A stretch of DNA of 51,976 bases from Stutzerimonas stutzeri (lineage in GTDB: Bacteria > Pseudomonadota > Gammaproteobacteria > Pseudomonadales > Pseudomonadaceae), in assembly GCF_000935215.1 (NCBI RefSeq), contig NZ_JXXD01000165.1, forward strand, positions 1 to 51,976, written 5' to 3'. A model generated the notes under the pieces. That model did not search any database. It saw only the letters and a list, made by a program, of their open reading frames with translations, and had not been told where the DNA came from. This document shows positions 1-8,130 of the stretch, in pieces. The position numbers and the translations under genes were made by a program. Within the stretch, counting starts at the first letter, position 1, and the number at the start of each line of letters is the position of its first letter.

Positions 1-119
1 GGAGCGCGCTGGCGACGGCGCAGGTGGCGTTGTATGTGGCGTTGGGGGGTGGGTGGAAGGCGGCGTCCGCGGATACCGCGGACGCTGGGGAAAACCCTAC
101 AGAGCAATCGACGCACTGA
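1..119 (+). CDS. RND efflux outer-membrane factor (NodT/OprM type), 3' end only
   Basis: Only the last 38 codons are inside the window; the frame starts at base 3 and ends with TGA at 117-119. The segment TAQVALYVALGGGW matches the conserved end of NodT/OprM-type outer-membrane channel lipoproteins, which form the exit duct of tripartite efflux pumps and commonly finish with an LxxALGGGW motif. After this motif there is a tail of about 20 residues (from KAASADT to the stop) that is not part of the usual fold and is partly encoded by a perfect inverted repeat. The rest of the gene lies to the left of the window. Family assignment rests on this short motif, so the exact pump cannot be named. 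Confidence 0.7.
   Translation, partial: SALATAQVALYVALGGGWKAASADTADAGENPTEQSTH
63..85. repeat. Perfect 10-bp inverted repeat inside the efflux gene's 3' end
   Basis: GCGTCCGCGG at 63-72 is followed by ATA and then its exact reverse complement CCGCGGACGC at 76-85. It lies within the coding sequence of the efflux channel's C-terminal tail. It resembles the hairpins of REP-type intergenic elements, but only one copy is seen in this window. Confidence 0.6.
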
Positions 120-134
120 AGACATTAACTGGCC

Positions 135-152
135 GGAGTCTTTGAAGACTCC
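135..152 (+). terminator. Hairpin after the efflux gene
   Basis: GGAGTCT-TTGA-AGACTCC forms a 7-bp stem with a 4-base loop, 16 bases past the efflux gene stop. No clear run of T follows on the plus strand, so termination is likely but not certain. Confidence 0.4.
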
Positions 153-178
153 CGCTAGTCGGCAAAAACACAGAAGCA

Positions 179-206
179 GCAGTCTCCGGGGTTCGCCAGA
201 GACTGC
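179..206 (-). terminator. Probable terminator of the RIO kinase gene
   Basis: GCAGTCTC at 179-186 pairs with GAGACTGC at 199-206. Read on the minus strand the hairpin lies just past the RIO kinase stop and is followed by a T-rich stretch (TGCTTCTGTGTTTTTG), which fits a rho-independent terminator for the convergent minus-strand gene. Confidence 0.5.
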
Positions 207-209
207 CGA

Positions 210-1100
210 TCAGCCTTTCATCCACGGCGGCTCCGGCGGCTCATCCTTCGGCGCATCGTCCGCACCGCGCAAGGCCTCACGGCGCTCCTGCTCGGCCAGC
301 GTGGCCTTGATCTCCCGCATTACCGCATCGATATCCGCGGCATCTTCCGGCTCGGCAAATTCCCCGGTCAGCTCGGTCTCGGTGGTCAACTTGCCCTGCT
401 CGTACAGCGCCCACATCTCCTTGGCGTAACGGGTGAACTTGAGTTCCGGCGCGAACTGTCCGAAATAGGCCGACATGTTGCCAACATCACGCTCGAGCAT
501 TTCGAACGCATGGTTGTTGCCGGCCGCATCCACCGCCTGCGGCAGGTCGATGATCACCGGGCCGTGCTCGTCGAGCAGCACGTTGAATTCCGACAGATCA
601 CCGTGCACCAGCCCCGCGCAGAGCATCTTGACCACTTCGTGGATCATGAACGCATGGAACTCGCGGGCGTCGTCCGGATGCAGGTCGACGTCGTTCAGTC
701 GCGGTGCGGCATCGCCATCTTCGCCGGCGATCATCTCCATCAGCAGCACGCCGTCGAGAAAGTCGTAGGGTTTGGGAACGCGCACGCCGGCATCGGCCAG
801 GCGGAACAGCGCCGCGACCTCAGCGTTCTGCCAGTTGTCTTCCTTCTCCTTGCGCCCGTGCTTGGAGCCCTTGGCCATCGCGCGCGCATCGCGGCTGCTG
901 CGCACCTTACGGCCTTCCTGGTATTTCACGGCCTGGCGGAAGCTGCGCTTGTTGGCTTCCTTGTAGACCTTGGCGCAGCGCAGCTCATCGCCACAGCGCA
1001 CCACGTATACCGCTGCTTCCTTGCCGCTCATAAGCGGCCGCAGCACCTCGTCGATCAGGCCATCCTCGATCAGCGGTTCGAGTCGTTTAGGCGTTTTCAT
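210..1100 (-). CDS. RIO1-family serine protein kinase
   Basis: A 296-residue RIO-type atypical protein kinase. SGKEAAVYVV (about residues 25-34) is the flexible nucleotide-binding loop, with the ATP-anchoring lysine in CAKVYK (about 43-48). HGDLSEFNVLL (about 166-176) is the catalytic loop and IIDLPQAV (about 183-190) is the metal-binding loop, with the D-L-P-Q signature typical of RIO proteins in place of DFG. The basic, charged segment near residues 60-88 is usual for RIO1. Eukaryotic RIO1 works in ribosome maturation; the bacterial substrate is unknown. The acidic, proline-rich C-terminus is variable. The gene stands alone, convergent with the efflux gene and divergent from ada. The ATG at 1100 is used, although no strong ribosome-binding site precedes it. 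Confidence 0.88.
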   Translation of the reverse strand: MKTPKRLEPLIEDGLIDEVLRPLMSGKEAAVYVVRCGDELRCAKVYKEANKRSFRQAVKYQEGRKVRSSRDARAMAKGSKHGRKEKEDNWQNAEVAALFRLADAGVRVPKPYDFLDGVLLMEMIAGEDGDAAPRLNDVDLHPDDAREFHAFMIHEVVKMLCAGLVHGDLSEFNVLLDEHGPVIIDLPQAVDAAGNNHAFEMLERDVGNMSAYFGQFAPELKFTRYAKEMWALYEQGKLTTETELTGEFAEPEDAADIDAVMREIKATLAEQERREALRGADDAPKDEPPEPPWMKG

Positions 1101-1257
1101 CAGCGGCTTGCAGGTCCTTCTCGGTCAGGGCGATGCTGCAGGTTACGGCAATCACGGGGCGGCTTCCATGCTCCCCATCGACTTTGAAAGCACGCTTTGG
1201 ATTGGCGCACGTCCGGTCAGGACCGACAATCGCAGCATCAACCAGGGGAGTCGCGCC

Positions 1258-2298
1258 ATGCTCGACCAGGACCGCTGCTGGCAAGCGCTATGCGAACGCG
1301 ATGCCGCCTTCGATGGCCGCTTCGTGTTCGCCGTGCGCTCGACCGGTATTTTCTGCCGCCCCAGCTGCCCGGCACGCCGGCCAGCTCGCGAGCGGACGGT
1401 GTTCTACACCGATCCAGCGGCAGCCCAGGCCGCCGGTTACCGGCCATGTCGCCGCTGTTCGCCCTGCGGCCCGAGCCCAAGCGAGCAGCTCGATGCACTG
1501 GTGATCGCCGCCTGCCGCCTGCTCGACGAAACCGAGACGCCGCTGCCGCTGCAGCAGCTGGCCGCGCGCATCGGGCTGTCGCCGGCCTACCTGTCACGGG
1601 CATTCAAGGCGCGCACCGGCATGACCCCGCGGGCGTGGTCGGCGGCGCGCCGCCGCGAACGTCTGGAAACCCACCTGACCGAGGCCGACTCGGTACTCGA
1701 TGCCGCCCTCGCTGCCGGCTACTCCGGCACGCGGGCCCCTTACGCGGACGCCCAGGCACTGACGCCGGCCCAGCGCCGCCGCAAAGGTGCGGGCGAAACC
1801 CTGCGCTACGCCCTGGCGCCCTGCCCACTCGGCCAGCTGCTGGTCGCCAGCAGCGACAAAGGCATCTGTGCCCTGCTGTTCGGCGACGACCAGACAGCGC
1901 TGGAAGACGAGCTGCGCTCACGCTTTGCCGCGGCACAGTTGCAGCGCGACCAGGAAGGCCTGGGTGAGTGGCTGCAGGCAATCGTCAGCCAACTGGAAGA
2001 ACCGCAGCGTGCCGCCCAGCTGCCGCTCGACCTGCGCGGCACGGCCTTTCAGCAGCGCGTCTGGCAGGCGTTGCAGCAGATTCCCGCCGGCGAGACGCGG
2101 CGCTACGGTGAGGTGGCGGCAACCCTCGGCAGCCACGCCCGTGCGGTCGCCCGCGCCTGCGCCAGCAACCCCGTCGGCCTGCTGGTGCCCTGCCATCGCG
2201 TGGTCGGCAGTCATCAGGCGCTGACCGGCTATCGCTGGGGGCTGGAACGCAAGGCGGCGTTGCTTGAGCGCGAAGCACAAGGAGACTCGGGAGCCTGA
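1258..2298 (+). CDS. ada: Ada: methylphosphotriester/O6-alkylguanine-DNA methyltransferase and transcription activator
   Basis: A 346-residue fusion of three parts. The N-terminal zinc domain carries C33, C37, C64 and C67 with the same spacing as E. coli Ada, where the first cysteine accepts the methyl group from phosphotriesters. An AraC-type DNA-binding region follows (about 80-165). The C-terminal methyltransferase has the suicide cysteine in PCHRV at about residue 312. The protein repairs alkylated DNA and, once methylated, activates adaptive-response genes including its own. The open frame extends far upstream, but ATG 1258 is chosen because AGGGGAG precedes it and the protein then matches the family length. 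The second AraC helix-turn-helix (about 145-165) is unusual: the expected F-x-S-S-S-x-F-Y segment reads YSGTRAPY and a few residues appear to be missing. Confidence 0.93.
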   Translation: MLDQDRCWQALCERDAAFDGRFVFAVRSTGIFCRPSCPARRPARERTVFYTDPAAAQAAGYRPCRRCSPCGPSPSEQLDALVIAACRLLDETETPLPLQQLAARIGLSPAYLSRAFKARTGMTPRAWSAARRRERLETHLTEADSVLDAALAAGYSGTRAPYADAQALTPAQRRRKGAGETLRYALAPCPLGQLLVASSDKGICALLFGDDQTALEDELRSRFAAAQLQRDQEGLGEWLQAIVSQLEEPQRAAQLPLDLRGTAFQQRVWQALQQIPAGETRRYGEVAATLGSHARAVARACASNPVGLLVPCHRVVGSHQALTGYRWGLERKAALLEREAQGDSGA

Positions 2299-2350
2299 GC
2301 GGATTTCGGCGGTCGGATACTTCAGTGCCGCCAACCGCAGGAAGCCCGCC

Positions 2351-2593
2351 ATGACCGATCTGAAGCGTTACCGCATCCACTACTGCATCAACGGCGAGCC
2401 CGCCTCGCTGCTGATCAGCTCGTTCGAAGTGCCCGGTCTGGAGCAGGCCGAACTGGAAATACTGCTGCATTACGTCCGCGAGCCGCGTGCGGCGGTCGAC
2501 GCCCCCTGGGAAAACCCGATACGCCCCAGCGAAGCCAGCCGGCTTGAAGAGCTGGGCGTCAGCGACATTCAGATCGAAGAGGAAAGCCACTGA
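2351..2593 (+). CDS. Small conserved hypothetical protein (80 aa)
   Basis: An acidic soluble protein of 80 residues beginning MTDLKRYRIHY and ending in an EEESH tail. I do not recognise a named domain; the pattern of alternating hydrophobic residues at the start (RYRIHYCING, then ASLLISSF) suggests a small beta-sheet followed by a helix (LEQAELEILLHYV). There is no signal peptide or membrane segment. ATG 2351 is preferred over an upstream start because AGGAAG lies about 7 bases before it and because the longer version would overlap ada. It lies 52 bases after ada and 51 before the tatD-like gene, all in one direction, so the three may be co-transcribed. Confidence 0.7.
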   Translation: MTDLKRYRIHYCINGEPASLLISSFEVPGLEQAELEILLHYVREPRAAVDAPWENPIRPSEASRLEELGVSDIQIEEESH

Positions 2594-2644
2594 AGGCCAT
2601 GTAGCATTACGCGCCCGCCCACCGCCGACCGTACGGAGCCTGTC

Positions 2645-3430
2645 GTGCAGCTTATCGACACCCATACCCACCTCGATTTCGAGATGTTCGATGATGACAG
2701 GACCCAGGTCATCGCCCGCAGCGCGGCCGCTGGCGTCGAGCGCATCGTGGTACTCGGCGTGCACGAAGCGAATCTGGAGCGGGTCTGGCAGCTAGCCTGC
2801 GAGCAGCCAGCGGTTCATGCCGCGCTGGGCCTTCACCCGGTGTTCATCGCCGAGCACCGGGACGAGCACCTGGGCAAGCTGCGCGACTGGCTGGAGCAGC
2901 TACGCGGTGAGCCTAAACTCTGCGCCATCGGCGAGATCGGCCTGGACTATTACGTCGAGGACCCGGACATCGAGCGCCAGCACGAACTGCTCGAAGCGCA
3001 GCTGGCGCTGGCTGCGGAGTTCGAGCTGCCGGTACTGCTGCACATACGCCGCGCCCACGCACCGATGATCGCCATGCTCAAACGCTACAAGCTGCAGCGC
3101 GCCGGCATCGTGCACGCCTTCAGTGGCAGCTGGGAGGAAGCTCAGGAATACCTGCGCCTCGGCTTCAGGCTCGGCCTCGGGGGTGCCGGTACCTGGCCAC
3201 AGGCGCTGCGCATGCAGCGGGTGCTCAAGCAACTGCCGCTGGAGGCCATCGTGCTGGAAACCGACTCGCCGGATATCCCGCCAGCCGGCCACGCCGGCGA
3301 GCGCAACAGCCCGGAACTGCTGCCGGAGATCTGCCGGATGCTGGCCGACCTCAAAGGCGTCAGCGCCGAAGAGCTGGCCGCCGCCAGCTATCGCAACAGC
3401 TGTGAACTGTTCGGCTGGCCGCAGCCCTGA
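2645..3430 (+). CDS. TatD-family metal-dependent hydrolase (DNase)
   Basis: A 261-residue TIM-barrel amidohydrolase-fold nuclease. DTHTHLDF (residues 5-12) supplies the first metal-binding histidines, GEIGLDYY (about 97-104) carries the conserved metal-bridging glutamate, VLLHIRRAH and IVHAFSGSW give the further histidines, and LETDSPDIPP (about 205-214) the terminal aspartate and DSP signature. Family members are 3'-5' exonucleases or endonucleases active on single-stranded or damaged DNA. A GTG start at 2645 is used; GGAG lies 5-8 bases upstream. The gene is convergent with the chemoreceptor, with only 12 bases between the stops. Bacteria have several TatD paralogues (TatD, YcfH, YjjV), and which one this is cannot be decided by eye. 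Confidence 0.88.
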   Translation: MQLIDTHTHLDFEMFDDDRTQVIARSAAAGVERIVVLGVHEANLERVWQLACEQPAVHAALGLHPVFIAEHRDEHLGKLRDWLEQLRGEPKLCAIGEIGLDYYVEDPDIERQHELLEAQLALAAEFELPVLLHIRRAHAPMIAMLKRYKLQRAGIVHAFSGSWEEAQEYLRLGFRLGLGGAGTWPQALRMQRVLKQLPLEAIVLETDSPDIPPAGHAGERNSPELLPEICRMLADLKGVSAEELAAASYRNSCELFGWPQP

Positions 3431-3442
3431 TCATCGCCGCGG

Positions 3443-5473
3443 TCAGACCCGGAACGCGCCGATCAGCTGCTGCAGGCGTCCCACCAGCTGCGACAGCTCA
3501 CGACTCGCCTGCTCGGTATGCCCGGCACCCTCGGCGGTACGCTGGCCGGCCTCATTAATGGCGACGATATTGCGATCGATATCGTGCGCCACGGCTGTCT
3601 GCTGCTCGGCCGCGGCGGCAATCTGCTGGTTCTGATCGACGATCAGTCCCACCGCGCCAAGGATGTTTTCCAGCGCCTGCTCGACCCGCCCCGACTGGCC
3701 AACGGTGTCTTCGGCCAGCGTATGGCTGGCATGCATGGTTTTCACCGCTGCGCCGACACCGTTGTGCAGGCGAGCGATCATCTGCTCGATTTCCGCGGTG
3801 GACTTCTGTGTCCGCTGCGCCAGCCCGCGCACCTCGTCTGCGACCACCGCGAAGCCACGGCCCTGCTCGCCAGCACGCGCGGCCTCGATGGCCGCATTGA
3901 GGGCCAGCAGGTTGGTCTGTTCGGCGATGGTCTTGATCACGTCCAGCACCTGGCTGATCGCCTTGCTGTCGTCGGCCAACTGGTTGATCACCTGCACCGA
4001 CTGCTCGATCTCGCCGGCCAGCCGCTGGATACCGCCGACCTGCGCTACCACCAGCTCGCGCCCGCTGACGGTTTCCTCGTTGACGCTCTGTGCGCTGCCC
4101 ACTGCTGCCTCGGCACTGCTGGCGACCTCCTGGGCGGTGGCGGACATCTCGTTCATCGCCGTGGCGACCTGTTCGATCTGCCCACGCTGCTCGGATACCG
4201 TCTGATTGCTCTCGCCGGAGACGCTTTCGACCCGCTGTGCCTGGCGCTCGACTTCGGCGACGGTCTGCCCGACTCGCTCGATCAGCTCGCGGATCTGCGC
4301 CACGGTGGTATTGAACACCTGGCCCAGCTCGCCAAGCTCATCTCGGCTCTGTACCTGATAGCGCGCGGTCATGTCACCGGCGGCGACCTTGTCCATGATC
4401 CTGCCGAGACTGTGCAGCGAGGCGCGCGTCGAGGCGTAGAAGCCTGCGTACAGATACGCCACCAGGCACAGCACCACCGCCAGTGCCGAAAGCAGCAGGG
4501 TCATGAGCAGGCGCTTCTGCTCCAGCCGCTCGGCAAGCTCCACCTCGAGGAAACCGAGAATGGCGTCGTTCAGCTCGTAGGTCTTGGCCATCTGCGCGCT
4601 GATGCGCTCGTAGAACTGCTCCCAAGGCAGGTCCAGCGCCTCGGCCATGATCACCTCGTCCTGCAGAATTTCGCTGCTCGCCTGCAGGGACTCACGACTG
4701 GCGGTGGCGAAGGCGTCGAGCCGGGTACGCGCGGCCTGGCTTGCGCCCAGGGCATCCTGCAACTGTGCGGCGTACTGCGCCTGCTGCTTTTCCAGTTCCA
4801 GCACGAGGTTGTCCAGCGTATTGCTGGCATCGGAGTTCAGGTAGCCCTGGCCGAACGTGTAGGAGCCCACCGCACGCCCCTCGCCGAGCGATGCGCTGAT
4901 GGCCGGGGTTACCGTGGTCAGTAGCTCGGCCAACAGACGGACCTCACGCTCGAGATCCTGGCTGAGGCCAGACTGGCCGGCGACGAGCTTGATCATCACC
5001 TGCGACTGGCCCAGCAGGGACTCGGCCATGGCTGCCTTGGACTGCAACGATTGCTCGGCCTGGGCGGCGTTCAGCCCGGTCACCAGTTCGTCGCGACGGC
5101 TATTGAATTCAGCCACCTGCTCAGGCGCATCGCCAACGGGGGCAAGAGCCTGCAGCTGCGCTGTCAGGGCGCTTTCGACGCGGTTCAAGCGAGTCTGCAG
5201 CGCCTCGACATTGCCGGTCTGGCCGATGATCGATTCGATATGCACGAGGTCTTTCCAGTCCTCCATGCTGCGCCGCACCTGCAAGGTCGAGCCAAGCAGC
5301 TCGAGACTCTGCAGCTCGTTGCGGGTACCGACATATGCCCGGTACGAGTCGCGAACCAGGTAGTAGTTGCTCAGCAGCATGGGAACGAAAAACAGGACGC
5401 TGACCAGGCTGAACTTCATACCGAAGCTCAGGCGGTTCATGAACGCGATCGCGGGATACAACAGGCTATTCAC
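3443..5473 (-). CDS. Methyl-accepting chemotaxis protein
   Basis: A 676-residue transmembrane chemoreceptor. Membrane segments lie at about 20-39 and 323-345 and enclose a periplasmic sensor of about 280 residues that looks all-helical and is not a familiar Cache or four-helix type. A HAMP domain follows, then a long coiled-coil signalling domain with the tip motif [18 protein letters not shown] near residues 505-530, which contacts CheA/CheW. There is no C-terminal CheR-tethering pentapeptide. The start is taken as GTG 5473 because GGGAGA lies just upstream; an upstream start at 5509 would add 12 residues and has no such site. A sigma-28-type promoter at 5568-5594 points to expression with flagellar genes. 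The ligand is unknown. Confidence 0.9.
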   Translation of the reverse strand: MNSLLYPAIAFMNRLSFGMKFSLVSVLFFVPMLLSNYYLVRDSYRAYVGTRNELQSLELLGSTLQVRRSMEDWKDLVHIESIIGQTGNVEALQTRLNRVESALTAQLQALAPVGDAPEQVAEFNSRRDELVTGLNAAQAEQSLQSKAAMAESLLGQSQVMIKLVAGQSGLSQDLEREVRLLAELLTTVTPAISASLGEGRAVGSYTFGQGYLNSDASNTLDNLVLELEKQQAQYAAQLQDALGASQAARTRLDAFATASRESLQASSEILQDEVIMAEALDLPWEQFYERISAQMAKTYELNDAILGFLEVELAERLEQKRLLMTLLLSALAVVLCLVAYLYAGFYASTRASLHSLGRIMDKVAAGDMTARYQVQSRDELGELGQVFNTTVAQIRELIERVGQTVAEVERQAQRVESVSGESNQTVSEQRGQIEQVATAMNEMSATAQEVASSAEAAVGSAQSVNEETVSGRELVVAQVGGIQRLAGEIEQSVQVINQLADDSKAISQVLDVIKTIAEQTNLLALNAAIEAARAGEQGRGFAVVADEVRGLAQRTQKSTAEIEQMIARLHNGVGAAVKTMHASHTLAEDTVGQSGRVEQALENILGAVGLIVDQNQQIAAAAEQQTAVAHDIDRNIVAINEAGQRTAEGAGHTEQASRELSQLVGRLQQLIGAFRV

Positions 5474-5567
5474 ACGACGTCTCCCAATTTTATTGGTATT
5501 GGCTTGCACGCAGTTGCAGCGCGCAGCAGGGCTCGTCAGAGAGTGGCTTCTGCCCGGGTTATACGGG

Positions 5568-5594
5568 ATATCGGTAGGCGTTTTTGTAACTTAA
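5568..5594 (-). promoter_or_regulatory. Sigma-28 (FliA) promoter for the chemoreceptor gene
   Basis: Read on the minus strand, TTAAGTTA, an 11-base spacer and ACCGATAT closely match the flagellar sigma consensus TAAAGTTT-N11-GCCGATAA. The predicted transcript would start near 5560, giving a leader of about 87 bases before the GTG start. The stretch 5474-5738 between ampE and the chemoreceptor contains no gene that I can support. Confidence 0.72.
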
Positions 5595-5738
5595 GGTAAT
5601 GGCCAAATGGTAGCTCTTCGACAGGTATCAACCCGACGCTCGGCGAGGCGTCTGGCCTGCGGGTTACAGCGATTCGGCCGTGGAATCCCATACAGAGGCG
5701 TTATGGATGTCCATTAGCGGCGCCGCTGGCCAAAAGCC

Positions 5739-6575
5739 TCAGACGAGGATCGTCCAGACTGCGATCACCGCATACCAGAACACCCGTGTACGTACCAGCA
5801 ATGCCGCGATCCCGTCGAGCCTCGCGATGCCCGCCTCGCCGTCGACTGCGGGCGGCAGATCGGCGGCCAACGGACCGGCATCGGCCAACAGCCGCCGGGC
5901 TGGCACATCCCAGCTCAGTAATTCGTGCAGCAGCGCCCGGTTGACCGCGACGAAGTTGCCGACCAGCGCAAAACTGCCGAGCAACACCCGCACCGGCAAC
6001 CAGTCGAAGGCATGCCGCAGCTGCTCGGCCCGCTCGCGCAACCCTTCGAGCTCGGTGTGCTCGGCGCACAGCGCCAGCAGCCGGTACGCCAGCGCCGCCA
6101 TCGGCCCGAGCAGCAGGTACCAGAAGATCACCGCAAAAAAACCCTCGTAGCTCCGCCACAGCAGCCAGGACTGCACCGCAGCCAACAGGCTCGGCGGGTC
6201 CTGCGCCTGCAGGCCGGCGTCACGTTCGGCGGCCAGCGCCGCGGCTTCCTCATCTCCACGGCGCCAGGCGTCGCGGAACGCACCGAGTTCAGCCTTGGCA
6301 TGGCCACGGCCGAGGCTGTAGAGCAGCACCAGCAGATGCACCGGCAGGCTCAGCCACCCGTAGGCCAGCGGTTCCAGTGCCAGCAGAACCAGGCCGAGCA
6401 GCAGCACTGGGAGCAACACCAGCAACAGCAGCGCCAGCCAGGGCGTCTGTCGCAGACGCGGGCTGGCCTCCGCCTGGCGCAGGCGCGTCAGCCAGGGGCT
6501 GTCGTATTGCAGCCGCGGGCGCCAATCAGAGAACTTCTCCACCAGCAGCACGAGCAGGATCACCAGAAAACTCAT
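5739..6575 (-). CDS. ampE: AmpE, inner-membrane signalling protein
   Basis: A 278-residue membrane protein beginning MSFLVILLVLLVEKF. Hydrophobic segments lie at about 1-10, 45-67, 70-85, 145-165 and at the extreme C-terminus (about 262-278). The segment WRSYEGFFAVIFWYLLLGP and the block FDWLPVRVLL are characteristic of AmpE/CobD-like proteins. AmpE is encoded with AmpD and is thought to act at the membrane in beta-lactamase induction signalling; its biochemical role is unsettled. The start is 15 bases after the ampD stop with AAGGA upstream, so the two genes form an operon as in Pseudomonas and enterobacteria. Confidence 0.9.
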   Translation of the reverse strand: MSFLVILLVLLVEKFSDWRPRLQYDSPWLTRLRQAEASPRLRQTPWLALLLLVLLPVLLLGLVLLALEPLAYGWLSLPVHLLVLLYSLGRGHAKAELGAFRDAWRRGDEEAAALAAERDAGLQAQDPPSLLAAVQSWLLWRSYEGFFAVIFWYLLLGPMAALAYRLLALCAEHTELEGLRERAEQLRHAFDWLPVRVLLGSFALVGNFVAVNRALLHELLSWDVPARRLLADAGPLAADLPPAVDGEAGIARLDGIAALLVRTRVFWYAVIAVWTILV

Positions 6576-6590
6576 CGTCCTTTCCTTTCG

Positions 6591-7142
6591 TCAGCAGGTA
6601 ATGGAAGCCGCACGCAGCCGCTGCCAGTCGAATGCCGGGCCGGGATCGGTCTTACGCCCCGGCGCGATATCGCTGTGGCCGCAAACCCGCTCGGGGGTAA
6701 TCGCTGGAAACGCTCCCTGCAGTATCCGGCACAATCCGATCAGCGCCTGGTATTGCGCGTCACTGAAGGGTTGGTCGTCGGTCCCCTCCAGCTCGATGCC
6801 GATGGAGAAATCGTTGCAGCCCTCGCGACCGTCGAAACAGGACACGCCGGCGTGCCAGGCACGATCCAGACAGGAGACGAACTGAGTGATCGCGCCATCA
6901 CGCTCGATGAGAAAATGCGCCGACACCTGCAGCTCGGCGATCTCCTCGAAAAACGGGTGCTCATGGCACTGCAGACAATTCTGGAAGAGCTGCTGAACCT
7001 TGCCGGTGCCGAACTGCCCCGGCGGCAGGCTGATGTTGTGGATCACCAGCAGGGAAATCTCGCCGGCCGGCCGCTGGTTGAAGTTCGGTGACGGGCAGTG
7101 GCGAACGCCCTGACACCAACCGGTAGCGCAATCCAGAATCAT
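6591..7142 (-). CDS. ampD: AmpD, 1,6-anhydro-N-acetylmuramyl-L-alanine amidase
   Basis: A 183-residue cytosolic zinc amidase that removes the peptide from anhydromuropeptides during cell-wall recycling; its loss derepresses AmpR-controlled beta-lactamase. Zinc ligands are H35 (in VIHNIS), H156 (in CGHSDIAPG) and D166, with catalytic K164, matching E. coli H34, H154, D164 and K162. The block HCPSPNFNQRP near residue 15 is typical of Pseudomonas AmpD. The start is taken at ATG 7142 by family length; the frame remains open 27 codons further upstream, but those residues do not look like AmpD. It forms an operon with ampE. Confidence 0.95.
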   Translation of the reverse strand: MILDCATGWCQGVRHCPSPNFNQRPAGEISLLVIHNISLPPGQFGTGKVQQLFQNCLQCHEHPFFEEIAELQVSAHFLIERDGAITQFVSCLDRAWHAGVSCFDGREGCNDFSIGIELEGTDDQPFSDAQYQALIGLCRILQGAFPAITPERVCGHSDIAPGRKTDPGPAFDWQRLRAASITC

Positions 7143-7244
7143 CGTAGGGTCCGAGCTGACAACAGGCCCGCAGGCTAGCGCCTGCGAGACGCCAGCTGCA
7201 AGCGTCGCCACGGGCGCGGGCAATCCCGGTTACAACTGCTTTAA

Positions 7245-7973
7245 CTACTTGGCCGCTCCAGACAAGCGCCGCGCGGCGGCCTTTTCTTCCCGTCGCGACG
7301 CCAGCCGGTCGGCCAGCCGGGTCGGCTCCGGCAGGCGATAGCGCGTGACATAACGCATCACCAGCTGTGGTGCGGTGACGATGCTGACCCGGTTACCCGG
7401 GGAAATGATCAGCGGCCGCACCTTGTCCTTGCTGCGCAGCACGCAGCCGATCACTTCGCCGGTCTTCTTGTCGCGCAACTCGACCTGTGCACCACGCGCC
7501 AGATCCAGCTCGTCGTGCGCCCCGGTGAGCAGCTTCTTTGCCACGCCGATGGTGGGCAGGCCGGTCACCACGCCCAGGTGAGCAGCAATGCCCAGGCGGC
7601 GCGGGTGGGCGATGCCGTGGCCGTCGGAAAAGATCAGGTCGGGAACGGCCGGCAGTTCGCCGAGCGCCTGCAGCACCGCGGGTAGCTCACGGAACGAAAG
7701 CAGGCCCGGAATGTAGGGCATGTTCGTCGGAACTCGCGCCAGGCTGCTGCCGACCAGCTCCAGGGTATCGGCATCCAGCAGCACTGCCGCGGCGCGGGTG
7801 ATAGTGCCGCCATCCTCGAAACCGACATCCACCCCGGCGATCAATCGCAACGGTGGGAAGTCATCCTGCAAGCTCACCTGCGCCGCCAGGCTCTGCTGCA
7901 TCGCACGCGCCGCGGCCGGGCTGCCGTCCCAATCGCCAAAAGGGGCTGTCGGATACTGACTGCTTTCACTCAT
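7245..7973 (-). CDS. nfi: Endonuclease V (deoxyinosine 3' endonuclease)
   Basis: A 242-residue Nfi protein, which cleaves the second phosphodiester bond 3' of deoxyinosine in DNA and starts repair of deaminated adenine. The conserved blocks are visible: IAGVDVGF with the catalytic aspartate (about residue 46), VPTNMPYIPGLLSFRE containing the wedge PYIP motif (about 79-94), DLIFSDGHGIAHPRRLGIAAHLG (about 108-130) with the second acidic residue, and PTIGVAKKLL. ATG 7973 is chosen because AGGAG lies 7 bases upstream; another in-frame ATG six codons earlier lacks this. It is transcribed towards ampD with about a 100-base gap, and divergently from the GlxA-like gene. Confidence 0.95.
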   Translation of the reverse strand: MSESSQYPTAPFGDWDGSPAAARAMQQSLAAQVSLQDDFPPLRLIAGVDVGFEDGGTITRAAAVLLDADTLELVGSSLARVPTNMPYIPGLLSFRELPAVLQALGELPAVPDLIFSDGHGIAHPRRLGIAAHLGVVTGLPTIGVAKKLLTGAHDELDLARGAQVELRDKKTGEVIGCVLRSKDKVRPLIISPGNRVSIVTAPQLVMRYVTRYRLPEPTRLADRLASRREEKAAARRLSGAAK

Positions 7974-8130
7974 CTCTTCGCTCCTGTGCATCAGCGGTTC
8001 GACGCCGGGTCGCCGTGACGGTTCAGCCGCATCGCTTCAGGGAAGGCTGGACAGATGCACGCAAAAATAGGACGCTCCAGCCGCCACACGGCAGATTTAC
8101 CCTGTTACTCACCACAATAATTAGAATCGC

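Noticed and set aside
3518-4924. Plus-strand frame of 468 codons opposite the chemoreceptor
   Set aside because: Antisense shadow of the methyl-accepting protein, without start signal or recognisable motif.
7143-7223. Longer ampD with 27 additional N-terminal residues
   Set aside because: The added residues do not resemble AmpD, and the family start (here MILDC...GW) fits ATG 7142.
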